DNA of 64,000 nucleotides, from contig CBDDBH010000029.1 of NCBI GenBank assembly GCA_965225625.1, positions 124,001 through 188,000 on the forward strand. Reading direction: 5' to 3'. The position numbers were made by a program, and so were the translations under genes. Numbering within the stretch: the first letter of the stretch is position 1; every line of letters starts with the position of its first letter. Below are positions 53,607 through 62,492 of the stretch, in pieces. Under the pieces are notes generated by a model. It saw only the letters and a list, made by a program, of their open reading frames with translations, did not search any database and had not been told where the DNA came from. Source of the DNA: CBDDBH01 sp965225625. Its GTDB lineage: Bacteria; Pseudomonadota; Gammaproteobacteria; JADZEE01.

Positions 53607-56600
53607 ATGCAGTCGACAACGGCGAATGCAGACGTGCTGTCCGGGATTGAGGCCGTCGCGACGCGCTCCGATCAGGCACAGACCTTTATTCGGTCACGCC
53701 AGGTCGCTGCTATCTATGCTCAGGCTCCCTTTGCACTTGGCGGCTCGCTGTTGGCGGCGCTGATCATCGTCGCCGTTAGTATTACGGAGGTACCAACGCA
53801 GCGTCTCATTACCTGGATGGGACTTTTCCTCGCCGTGTCAATAGGTCGCTACGCATTGATCCGCGCGTTTCATCGACGCGGCGACGCCCTGAGCGACGAT
53901 CAATGGTTGAGCTGGTTTGTCGGGACAATCTCGATGGTTGGGATCACCTGGGCGCTCGCAGGTATCTATTTGCCAGTACACGGCGATATGGTGTTGTGCG
54001 CCTTGATTGCCCTGTGCATCTGCGGCCTGGTCGGCGGCGCGGCCGGAACTTTTTCGGTTGCACTCAACGTCGTGTTGGCTTTTTCGGTCGCGGCTATCGT
54101 TCCGTATGGCGTCTACTTGATCGTATCGGGCGGTACCGGCCTGGTTATCGGCGGGACATTATTCGTTTTCCTCGGCGTCATGTCGGTCATTGCGATCCGC
54201 ATCAATAGGATCGCCGTCAATGAACTCACGCTGCAATTCGACAATGCACGTCTGATCAAAGAACTCGAAGCCAGCAAGAATGCTACGGACACCCTCGCTG
54301 GCGAACTCGATCAGCGCGTCGCCGAGCGAACCGCCGAGCTCAATACGCAAATTGAGGCACGCAACACGCTGCAGGCGCAACTTGAAGAAAGCGAGCAGCA
54401 GTTTCGCAGCACCTTCGAAGGTGCTGCTATTGGCATGGTAGTGGCGACACCGGATGGGAAAACGGTTGCGGCCAATCGCGCTCTGTGCGAAATGGTCGGC
54501 TACGGCGAAGCCGAATTATTAGAGCGAGACTCGAGTGAATTCACCCACCCCGACGATAGGCATTTGAAAACCGAGTCGATGCTGGCGTTCGCCCAAGGAC
54601 GTGCCGATACCTACAGCGTCGAAAAACGCTACATTCATCGTGATGGCCATATTATTTGGGGGCATCAAACGCTCTCTCTCGTACGGAGCAGCGACGGCAA
54701 AGCACGCTACGTGCTGGTCCAGTTACAAGACGTTACGGCGCGCCGGGCGGCTGAAGATGAACAGCGCCGCTGGCAGTACATTCTCGATTCCATCGACGAT
54801 CCGACCGCATTTGTCGACACCGACTACACCTACCGGGCCGTAAATCAGGCCTATCCGGATTACTTCGGACTGTCCCACGATGAGATTGTCGGCACGCCAG
54901 TCGAGGAATTGCTCGGCAGCGAGTATTTTGCTGCCTACTCGAAACCGAATACCGACAGGGCACTGGCTGGCGAATCAAGCAGTCAGGAGTCATGGTTCGA
55001 CTTCCCTGCCGCGGGTCGATGCTATGTGGAAGTCCGGTACAACCCATTTCGGGATTTAGACGGCAAAGTAACCGGGGTTGTATTCAGCTGTCGTGATCTG
55101 ACGGAACGTCGACATGTCGAGGAAGCGTTGCAAGCCAGTGAAAGCCGTGCCGATCTCGCCTTGGAAGCGGCCAACCTCGGCTGGTGGGATCTGGATCTTG
55201 AAACCTGGAAGGTGAATTATGGACCACGCTGGACCGCCATGCTGGGCTACGATTCTAAGGAGATGGAGCTGCCGCAATCGCACTGGGAGAGCCTGGTGCA
55301 TCCCGAGGACAAACCGCGCCTGATGGAGCAAATGCGCGAACATTTGGACGGTAAGCTGCCCTATTACCACGCCGAAGAACGCATGCGAGCCAAATCCGGC
55401 GAATGGGTGTGGATCGAATCGCACGGCCGGGCGATCCGCGACGAAACCGGTAAGGCCGTGCGCGTGGTCGGCGCCCATCGCAACATCAGTGACCACAAGG
55501 CGGCCTCGTCGGCTTTGCATGATAGCGAAGCCCGTTTCCGCAGCGCGTTTAACGAGGCTGGGGTCGCGATGGCGATCTACGATCTCGACGGGCGTTTCTT
55601 GAGGGTCAACACGGCGATGTGCGAGTTAGTCGGTTACTCGACAGATGAACTGCTAGATCGGTATGGGTTCAGCCTTTTGCATCCCGATGAATTACCTGCC
55701 GCGAAAAAGAATTTTGGGGAATTTATGCGCGTGCTACGCGACCAGCAAGGAAGCTATTCCCGCGAGACGCGTTACATCACCAAATCCGGGCAAACTTTGT
55801 GGATACATGTGACCGTCGCGGTGGTCCGCGATCCCACCGGCATGGCAGTGAATTTAATTTCTCAAAATCAGGACGTCACCGCTGAGAAGGCAGCACACGA
55901 GGCACTGGTGGATCTCGAAGCGATGATTCGCGCCGTTCATGATGTAACCCGCGATCACGAACTTACTCTGGAGCAGAAATTTGAACGCTTGTTGGACGCA
56001 GGCCGGGAACATTTGGATCTGGAAATGGGTTTGATTTCCCATCAAGACGGCGGTCAGAATCAAGTCTGGCAACGCCAGGCGCCCTCGGGCTGGCCTTTGT
56101 CCGCGGGCGACCAGGTTCCGGCCGAACTCCACAATGCCGCCCCGGCCGCCGCTGATAAGGTGCAAATCGAACTGTCCAACGCAACGACTGCCGACCCAAT
56201 CCGTAGCCAGGCTTTGGCAATCCAGACTTACGTGCGCGCGCCGATCACAGTGCAGTCCGAATGGTTTGGCACTCTGAGCTTCTGCAGTTTTGACGCCCGC
56301 GATCGGGCATTCACCGATCCGGAAAAAGAATTGGTTGCCCTGTTAGCAAGCTGGGTTGGGCAGGAAATTGAAAACGACCAAATTATTAGAGCGCTTGCCG
56401 AAAATGAAAAGCTCGCCGCCACCGGAAGGATCGCCTCACGCGTGGCCCACGAAATTAATAATCCCTTGGCCGGCATCAAAAACGCATTCCAGCTCATCAA
56501 GCCTGCGATCGATGAAAGCCATCAATACTATCCATACGTCGGCCGCATCGATCGGGAATTGCAGCGCATCGCCGACATCGTTCGCGAAATGTTCGCGCTT

Positions 56601-57095
56601 TACCGCCCGGGCCACCAGCAGCGGCGTGAGATCGAGTTGCCATTGTTGATAAGTGACGTGGTAGCGCTGCTGGAACCGCATAGTAACGAGGCCCAGGTAC
56701 AGGTGGCCATTACGCCATCACCGTCAATTCCTCAGACCGTTGAGGTGCCGGACCAGGCGGTAAGGCAAGTCCTGTTCAATGTCCTGCGCAACGCCATCGA
56801 CGCATCGCCGCAGGCGGCCACTGTGACAATCGCGACGCAGACAGACGCCGACATGCTTACCATCAGCGTTACCGATCGCGGCTCTGGCATCGCCGCGGAA
56901 ATCGGCGAAAACATCTTCGAACCATTCTTCACCACCAAGGACGCGGTCACCAATCATATGGGGCTGGGTTTGAGTGTGTCCCGCAATTTGATGGAAGAGG
57001 CGAGCGGCTCGCTGACATTTCGCAGTTCGGTGCGCAATTGTGAAACTACGTTTTACCTGAATGCGCCCCTGAGATTAGCGACTAGCGAAGATTAA
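53607..57095 (+). CDS. Membrane PAS-GAF sensor histidine kinase
   Basis: 1162 residues. The N-terminal membrane domain (about 40-205) has six or so helices, followed by a coiled coil (about 205-265). Four PAS domains span about 270-755, including WFDFPAAGRCYVEVRYNPF in PAS2. A GAF-like domain lies at about 770-915. HisKA follows with SRVAHEINNPLAGIK, then HATPase with NVLRNAIDA, DRGSGI, FEPFFTTK and GLGLS. All kinase boxes are intact, and no receiver domain is attached. It is the functional paralogue of the broken gene at 37.1-40.6 kb and, like it, follows a conserved leader. The membrane domain resembles integral sensory domains of the MASE type, but I assign no ligand. Confidence 0.88.
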   Translation: MQSTTANADVLSGIEAVATRSDQAQTFIRSRQVAAIYAQAPFALGGSLLAALIIVAVSITEVPTQRLITWMGLFLAVSIGRYALIRAFHRRGDALSDDQWLSWFVGTISMVGITWALAGIYLPVHGDMVLCALIALCICGLVGGAAGTFSVALNVVLAFSVAAIVPYGVYLIVSGGTGLVIGGTLFVFLGVMSVIAIRINRIAVNELTLQFDNARLIKELEASKNATDTLAGELDQRVAERTAELNTQIEARNTLQAQLEESEQQFRSTFEGAAIGMVVATPDGKTVAANRALCEMVGYGEAELLERDSSEFTHPDDRHLKTESMLAFAQGRADTYSVEKRYIHRDGHIIWGHQTLSLVRSSDGKARYVLVQLQDVTARRAAEDEQRRWQYILDSIDDPTAFVDTDYTYRAVNQAYPDYFGLSHDEIVGTPVEELLGSEYFAAYSKPNTDRALAGESSSQESWFDFPAAGRCYVEVRYNPFRDLDGKVTGVVFSCRDLTERRHVEEALQASESRADLALEAANLGWWDLDLETWKVNYGPRWTAMLGYDSKEMELPQSHWESLVHPEDKPRLMEQMREHLDGKLPYYHAEERMRAKSGEWVWIESHGRAIRDETGKAVRVVGAHRNISDHKAASSALHDSEARFRSAFNEAGVAMAIYDLDGRFLRVNTAMCELVGYSTDELLDRYGFSLLHPDELPAAKKNFGEFMRVLRDQQGSYSRETRYITKSGQTLWIHVTVAVVRDPTGMAVNLISQNQDVTAEKAAHEALVDLEAMIRAVHDVTRDHELTLEQKFERLLDAGREHLDLEMGLISHQDGGQNQVWQRQAPSGWPLSAGDQVPAELHNAAPAAADKVQIELSNATTADPIRSQALAIQTYVRAPITVQSEWFGTLSFCSFDARDRAFTDPEKELVALLASWVGQEIENDQIIRALAENEKLAATGRIASRVAHEINNPLAGIKNAFQLIKPAIDESHQYYPYVGRIDRELQRIADIVREMFALYRPGHQQRREIELPLLISDVVALLEPHSNEAQVQVAITPSPSIPQTVEVPDQAVRQVLFNVLRNAIDASPQAATVTIATQTDADMLTISVTDRGSGIAAEIGENIFEPFFTTKDAVTNHMGLGLSVSRNLMEEASGSLTFRSSVRNCETTFYLNAPLRLATSED

Positions 57096-57158
57096 GCCTG
57101 TCCGTTTCAATACGGCAGCGCGGCATGTAGTCCGCCTCTAGACGGATTGAGTAACAGT

Positions 57159-57821
57159 TCACCGATATCCGCCTCCCACCCTCAGCGGTGCTCTGCGTGG
57201 GCGAAAATTTGGTTTCAGATCAAGTTGCCAGGATATTTCGCTAGCGCCGTCTCGATTCACACTGACCAGTTTTCGGCTTTGTTCCTCGTCGCTCTTCGCT
57301 CGTGCATGCCAAACGGTGAGTTCGTATTCACCCTCAGGCAATTCGTCAAAACTAATCGCACCATCATCTCCGGTGACGGCAAAATACGGTGCATCGGTAA
57401 TGTAAACGTAGGCGGTCATCCAATCGTGAATGTTGCAGCCGAGTTTTACGATGCCGACTTTATCGAATACGACGGGCTCCGCTGGTGTTCCGCTGTACAG
57501 GGGCAGCTCAAAATTCTTAGCTGATGAAAACGAATAAACTTGATGGCGAATATTGTCCTTGTTTGGGAATCGAACCGCGGTTCCCACAGGAAACACTCTC
57601 ACGCGGGCGACAAACTCTTTATCGACCTGGTCAATGACCGCGGGTTCCAGCGCAATTTTGACGATTTCGTCAGTATTAACCGGCCTGACCAAAACCACCG
57701 TTTCCGCAAGTGCTTTAGATTGCGTATCCAGGACGTGCACCGATAAGACCCCGGCATGAACACTTCCGAGCATGCCTGTGAGCAACAGAAGTATGAATAT
57801 TCGAGTGTGCATATTTATCAC
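57159..57821 (-). CDS. Secreted cupredoxin-like protein (methylamine-utilization-type)
   Basis: 220 residues. Signal peptide at the N terminus (IFILLLLTGMLGSVHA). The copper-type site pattern is visible: a His in NKDNIRHQVYSFS (about 110) and GCNIHDWMTAYVYI (Cys, His and Met at about 145-152), as in plastocyanin/azurin-like folds. A second, Greek-key or carboxypeptidase-regulatory-like domain follows (ISFDELPEGEYELTVWHA). The GTG at 57821 overlaps the barrel-protein stop by four bases; an ATG at 57812 is an alternative. It is the last gene of the GGDEF/EAL operon and suggests a periplasmic metal or redox signal. Confidence 0.75.
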   Translation of the reverse strand: MINMHTRIFILLLLTGMLGSVHAGVLSVHVLDTQSKALAETVVLVRPVNTDEIVKIALEPAVIDQVDKEFVARVRVFPVGTAVRFPNKDNIRHQVYSFSSAKNFELPLYSGTPAEPVVFDKVGIVKLGCNIHDWMTAYVYITDAPYFAVTGDDGAISFDELPEGEYELTVWHARAKSDEEQSRKLVSVNRDGASEISWQLDLKPNFRPRRAPLRVGGGYR

Positions 57822-58705
57822 CGTGTATACAGAAAGTTTAATTGTGCAATGTTGTTGCTGTAGTTGATCTGATCCGGGCCGTCCGTTTCGCGACGCGTGT
57901 AAACGACGCCTACGGAAGCGTGGTTTCCCATTGCCCAGTTCAAACCAACTTTGAAAATATTCGAGCTGGCTTTGATTCGATAGGCAACAACACGATCACC
58001 AAATGCGCTATCGCGGGTTGTCGCTTCCGATACCAGCAGCACAGGACGATCCGGTGCGGTGGAAGCCACAACATCGCCGTCGCGACGGGAGTAGGAGATG
58101 TACGGAGTTAGCCGATTCGTGGCGGTGAATATCGCCGTTATCGTGCCGCTGTGGCTCTCCACATCGAAGGCGTCTCCGTACATGTCGTAGCGCCTGACCA
58201 GGGAGGCAATGTCGACGACATCATCCGCGATTCGCTTCTCATAATCGTAGCCCGCCAGGATTTGCCAGCGCGCTGATACCCGTTTCGAAAATTGGGCACC
58301 GAATCCGTAGTGCCAGCCATCTCGCAGGGCGTGCTGAAATTCGTGACGGCCGACATTGGCGGATGCGCGCAGCCGTAAGGCTTGCGGTCCGAAACCGAAC
58401 TTCTTGGACACGGAGCTGCTCAAACCATAGGAGGTATTCGACAAGTCGTCGTATTTGATGGCCTGGCTTGCTGCTAAATCCGCACCGAGAGTCCAGCCGA
58501 CCGTGTCAGCAAGCTGCGCGTGCCAGCCACCGGAGATCGACGCGCTGATGTGTTGATCGTCCTTGATGTCGCTGCTTTTTTCACCATTTGTCAGGTTGTC
58601 ATCGAATTCATAATCCGTGCTGCCGTCGAGATACCATTCGGCCCGAACGCTCAATAGCGGATTTAATCCGATCAGTACAAGCAATATCAAAGTAACAGTC
58701 TTCAT
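57818..58705 (-). CDS. Predicted outer-membrane beta-barrel protein of unknown function
   Basis: 295 residues with a signal peptide (TLILLVLIGLNPLLSVRA). The mature part is a run of amphipathic strands (SGGWHAQLADTVGWTLGADL; LRLRASANVGRHEF; ISYSRRDGDVV) ending in FLYTR. Asp/Asn-rich N-terminal strands (EFDDNLTNGEKSS) are common in small barrel or surface proteins. It lies between the cyclase gene and the cupredoxin gene; its stop overlaps the cupredoxin start. Confidence 0.65.
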   Translation of the reverse strand: MKTVTLILLVLIGLNPLLSVRAEWYLDGSTDYEFDDNLTNGEKSSDIKDDQHISASISGGWHAQLADTVGWTLGADLAASQAIKYDDLSNTSYGLSSSVSKKFGFGPQALRLRASANVGRHEFQHALRDGWHYGFGAQFSKRVSARWQILAGYDYEKRIADDVVDIASLVRRYDMYGDAFDVESHSGTITAIFTATNRLTPYISYSRRDGDVVASTAPDRPVLLVSEATTRDSAFGDRVVAYRIKASSNIFKVGLNWAMGNHASVGVVYTRRETDGPDQINYSNNIAQLNFLYTR

Positions 58706-58737
58706 TTTAGTCACCACTCTACGATTGATTTCGATTG

Positions 58738-61143
58738 TCAACGCTGCATGGAGGACGCTAACGGCATTAACTGCGGTTCACTTGAAAGCAGGCTCGGCTT
58801 GACTCGGGGCTGAACCGTCCAAGGCGAGCGATTGATCCAGTCCTGGAGACGTTCTGCTGGCAGAGGCCTGCTCATTAAGTATCCCTGTATCCGCTCGCAG
58901 CCTAGCCTGCGCAAAATCTGCAACTCTTGTTCGGACTCGACGCCCGTCGCGACGATGTTGAATCCGAGCTTATTGGCAAATTCTATGGCCATCTCAATCA
59001 TAAGTTCCGCTTGCGGGCTTACTGCCAGATCGGCAATAAGCGCCATGTCGATTTTGATCTCTGTCAATGGCAAGTCACTGACTTTGGATAGAGATGCATA
59101 AACGCCGGCAAATTTATCGATTGCCAGATTGACGCCTATCGCCGCCAGTTTTTTCAACGTCAACTGCAGTTCCGGTATATCGTCGAGCACAATGCATTCG
59201 GGTACTTCAAAACACAGCATCCTCGGCGGAACACCAGTCGATTTCAGCGACCGCTCAATCGTCTCCGCAAGGTCCGGCGTCAGCAGATCCTGCTTGCTGA
59301 GATTCAGTGACACGACCAATTCCGATCCCTGCGCCAACCACACGGCACAGTGTTGTACTGCGGTCTCGATCACCCAGGCGGTGATTTCCTGCATTATTCC
59401 TTCCTCTTGGGCGGCTGCGAGGAACTGCGCGGGTGGGATCAGACCTCGCTGCGGATGCTGCCAGTAGGTCAACGCTTCTACGGCGGAAATGTTTGAACCC
59501 GCGACATCCACCGTCGGTTGAAAATGCATGCGGAACTCACCGTTTTTAATCGCTCTGCGCAGCTCTGCAGCCATCGACAGAGGTTCCTGATGGTCGGCTT
59601 CGTGACACTCTTCGTAGATGACGACGCTATTGCTCTTGGTCCGTTTCGCAACGTACATGGCCATATCCGCGCGGTGCATCAATGTCTCGACCTCGCGGCC
59701 GTGTGTGGGATAGGCGGCGGCACCCAAACTACAACCGATTTCAACGCTTTGTTGCCGCAGCGGTATCGGTTCCAGGATGGAATTGCGAATTTTATCGGCC
59801 ACGGTTTTTATATCCGCGTGGTCGCCGGTAGTCAGCAAAATCGCAAACTCGTCTCCGCCAAGACGAGCGACCGTGTCGCAGTCCCGCAGCACCAGTGGCA
59901 AACGCCGGCCAACCGTTCTGATGACTTCATCACCCGCATCGTGGCCAAGCGTGTCGTTTATCTGCTTGAACTTATTTAGATCCATCATCATCAAGGTAAA
60001 CGGAGCGCCGGTCCGGGTGGACAGTTTCAGTGCCTGATCGAGTCTGTCGTTGAACATCGATCGGTTGGGTAATTGGGTCAGAGAATCCCGGTAGGCCAGT
60101 TGCAACAACACACTGATGCTTTCGCGCATCTGGTTGAAACTATTCGCCATAAGGCCAATTTCGTCCTCCTTGGCGATGCGAGCCGCTTCGTTGTAATCAC
60201 CCTCCTGAACCTTCTTGGAAACCTCGGCGAGCATCAGCAGTGGGCGCGCGATACCGTGGGCAATAATGATGCTGCCGATCACGGAAACGGCAATGCTGGC
60301 AGCTGCCAGGGAAAACAGGATAAATTGCAGCTTATCGAGGGACTCGTACAGATCCCGAAGTGAACGTTGGAGTACCGCGATCCCGATCCGTCCCGCGTCG
60401 TCAGTCAGTAAGGTTACCCGGGTGGCCTGGTCGCCCAGCCGCGCCGACTGTGGCGTCGCCTCGCTGCTGTGGAAGGTGGCACTAACCCACTGCTGCAACG
60501 GCTCCAACACATTGGCAGGCTGGGACGAAGCGATCGGCTTCCAGCCCTCGTCAGCGTAGGCGAAAAACGAAACATCCAGTCCAGTTAGTGACTTTAAGTC
60601 CGTGGCCAGTTCGTCGTCGATACGAAAACCCATGGTAAGCCAGGCGATGGGATCGGGTGCGAGCACGGGCACTACCACGACCTGGTAGATTTGCCGCTCG
60701 TAAGTCAATACGCCGGAAGCGCTGCCAGTCGTCTCAACTTGTTCGATGAGCGTGCTGAGCGTAGCCGAAGGAACACTAAATCCTTTGTTTAGACTGTGCG
60801 CAAGCACAACCCTATCCATCGATACCAGCACTGACATGTCCGCGCCGATGCGGTAACTGTGATTCTCTAGCACCGAGCGTATAGTCGGCCGATCTAAACT
60901 TGCGATCGCCTGTCGAAACCCATAGTCGGCTGCCAGGATTTCAGCAGCTCCGGTTAACTTTTCCAGATTCTCGGAGAGCTGGCGTTGAAATATCCGCGCA
61001 CCGGACTCTAACTGCTCGGCGGTGCGTTGTTCGGCAAGCTTGACACTCGATGAATTGACCATCAGCAGCGCAACTCCCTGCACACCCACGAGCAGCAGGG
61101 AAAAGAACACCACCATTCGAGTTCGCAGTCCGCCGAATTCCAT
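58738..61143 (-). CDS. Membrane GGDEF protein with degenerate EAL domain
   Basis: 801 residues. Two transmembrane helices (about 9-29 and 275-297) flank a Cache-like periplasmic sensor; HAMP follows (about 300-350). GGDEF is intact (ARLGGDEFAIL, MMDLNKFKQIND), so c-di-GMP synthesis is expected. The EAL domain is decayed: EALTYW in place of EALLRW, EVPE in place of ETE, DKFAGVYASL in place of DDFGTGYSSL and ATGVE in place of AEGVE. It should not hydrolyse c-di-GMP and may instead bind it or a partner. Only 33 bases separate it from the barrel gene, so the three form an operon. IS copy 3 ends 54 bases upstream. Confidence 0.88.
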   Translation of the reverse strand: MEFGGLRTRMVVFFSLLLVGVQGVALLMVNSSSVKLAEQRTAEQLESGARIFQRQLSENLEKLTGAAEILAADYGFRQAIASLDRPTIRSVLENHSYRIGADMSVLVSMDRVVLAHSLNKGFSVPSATLSTLIEQVETTGSASGVLTYERQIYQVVVVPVLAPDPIAWLTMGFRIDDELATDLKSLTGLDVSFFAYADEGWKPIASSQPANVLEPLQQWVSATFHSSEATPQSARLGDQATRVTLLTDDAGRIGIAVLQRSLRDLYESLDKLQFILFSLAAASIAVSVIGSIIIAHGIARPLLMLAEVSKKVQEGDYNEAARIAKEDEIGLMANSFNQMRESISVLLQLAYRDSLTQLPNRSMFNDRLDQALKLSTRTGAPFTLMMMDLNKFKQINDTLGHDAGDEVIRTVGRRLPLVLRDCDTVARLGGDEFAILLTTGDHADIKTVADKIRNSILEPIPLRQQSVEIGCSLGAAAYPTHGREVETLMHRADMAMYVAKRTKSNSVVIYEECHEADHQEPLSMAAELRRAIKNGEFRMHFQPTVDVAGSNISAVEALTYWQHPQRGLIPPAQFLAAAQEEGIMQEITAWVIETAVQHCAVWLAQGSELVVSLNLSKQDLLTPDLAETIERSLKSTGVPPRMLCFEVPECIVLDDIPELQLTLKKLAAIGVNLAIDKFAGVYASLSKVSDLPLTEIKIDMALIADLAVSPQAELMIEMAIEFANKLGFNIVATGVESEQELQILRRLGCERIQGYLMSRPLPAERLQDWINRSPWTVQPRVKPSLLSSEPQLMPLASSMQR

Positions 61144-61197
61144 AATCGTTCGCTTGTGGCAACAAATCTCTCAAGAAAGTACGACCACCCCAGATTA

Positions 61198-62298
61198 CTC
61201 AGCAGTCGCCAATATAGGCGACAGATGGAGCAAGAAAGAATGATCGAACAAGGTGGGGCATACGCTTGAGTTGGGTGAGTTGCTCCTCGATCTTCTCGCG
61301 CAGTGTTTCGCCCGCCCGCAGTGGCCGTCGCGCTGCACCCGTGCGCTTGACGTGACTCCACACCCATTCATCGGGGTTCAGGTCTGGCGCGTAACCGGGC
61401 AGAAAATGCAGGCTCAGCCGGCCATTCGTCGAAGCGACGTAGTCGCGCACGCGCGCGGTCTTGTGCGCCGGCAGACTGTCGAGCACGAGATGCACCGGCT
61501 TGCGCCGGCCCCGCATGAGCTGGCGCAGCAAGGTGACAAACAAAGCGGCTTTGAGCGCGCCGCTATAGGTGCAAAACCAGAACGCCCCGTTGGCGTTGAC
61601 CGCCGAGGCGGCACTGAACGATTGACGCTGTCCGGGTCGGTACACGACCGGCGTCTGGCCGCGCACGCCCCAGGTCTTACCGTGCACCGTATCAGCACGC
61701 AAGCCAGACTCATCCCAGAAAAACACCTCGCCACCGTGCTGTTTCGCTTGACGGGCGATGGCTGGGAAGGTTTCACGCTGCCAGCGTTCAATCGCCTCGG
61801 GGTCCCGCTGATAGGCTCGCTGCAGCGGCTTGTGCGGCGTCAATCCCAGTTTCGCCAACAACTCCCCGACCGCCGTGACGCCTATCGTCACCCCGAACTT
61901 CTGCGTCACCAACTCCACGACCACCGCGCGCGTCCACAAGCCGAAGTCCAATCCATACTGTCGCGGGTCACGACCATTGATCCAGCGGAACACCTGTCGC
62001 TCTTGCGCCGCGCTCAGGGTTCGTGGCCGCCCCGTAGCCTTCGTCGAACGCAACGCCTTGATGCCGACACCCGGCTGCAGCGCCGCTTTGATCCATTTGT
62101 AGATGGTCGTCCGGTTGAACCCGAACGATGCGATCACCGTCGCCGGCGACTCGCCTTCGCGAACGCGCTCTATCGCCATCAAGCGGATAGCTTCCAAGGT
62201 CGAATGGTCAAGCGTGCGGCCGTCCAGTTTCATATCTGATCCGATCGGTACGCTCTCAGAAAGTTCCATCGATGTCGCCTTATTTATCGACTAGTGAG
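61198..62298 (-). mobile_element. IS630-family insertion sequence, copy 3
   Basis: 1101 bp between TA duplications (61196-61197 and 62299-62300). It lies 54 bases before the GGDEF/EAL gene and in the same orientation, so it separates that operon from its former upstream region. Read-through from the transposase could now drive the operon, or the native promoter may lie in the remaining 54 bases. Confidence 0.95.
61199..62269 (-). CDS. IS630-family transposase (copy 3)
   Basis: 356 residues, intact. Same DDE blocks as the other copies; differs by Ala in KAALFVTLL and Pro in RRPLRAG. No frameshift or stop. Confidence 0.95.
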   Translation of the reverse strand: MELSESVPIGSDMKLDGRTLDHSTLEAIRLMAIERVREGESPATVIASFGFNRTTIYKWIKAALQPGVGIKALRSTKATGRPRTLSAAQERQVFRWINGRDPRQYGLDFGLWTRAVVVELVTQKFGVTIGVTAVGELLAKLGLTPHKPLQRAYQRDPEAIERWQRETFPAIARQAKQHGGEVFFWDESGLRADTVHGKTWGVRGQTPVVYRPGQRQSFSAASAVNANGAFWFCTYSGALKAALFVTLLRQLMRGRRKPVHLVLDSLPAHKTARVRDYVASTNGRLSLHFLPGYAPDLNPDEWVWSHVKRTGAARRPLRAGETLREKIEEQLTQLKRMPHLVRSFFLAPSVAYIGDC

Positions 62299-62492
62299 TA
62301 AGTCGGTGTGTACAGCCCTGGGTGCGGCCGCTTTCCACTGACGGGGGATTCGGTCAAGCTATCGGCGGGGCCTTCTAGACCTTTAACGGTGGTTGTCGGG
62401 CTGAAAACGCTGGTTTGGAGAATAAGCGAACAGCGCTGCGATTAAGCGACGGGTTTAGCGGATTGATCGCCGCTTCGGTAACGCGCTCAACG
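62299..62492. other. Intergenic gap right of IS copy 3
   Basis: No gene or clear regulatory site seen. It lies between the IS and the 3' end of the transporter, so it may hold the original upstream region of the GGDEF/EAL operon before IS insertion. Confidence 0.4.
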
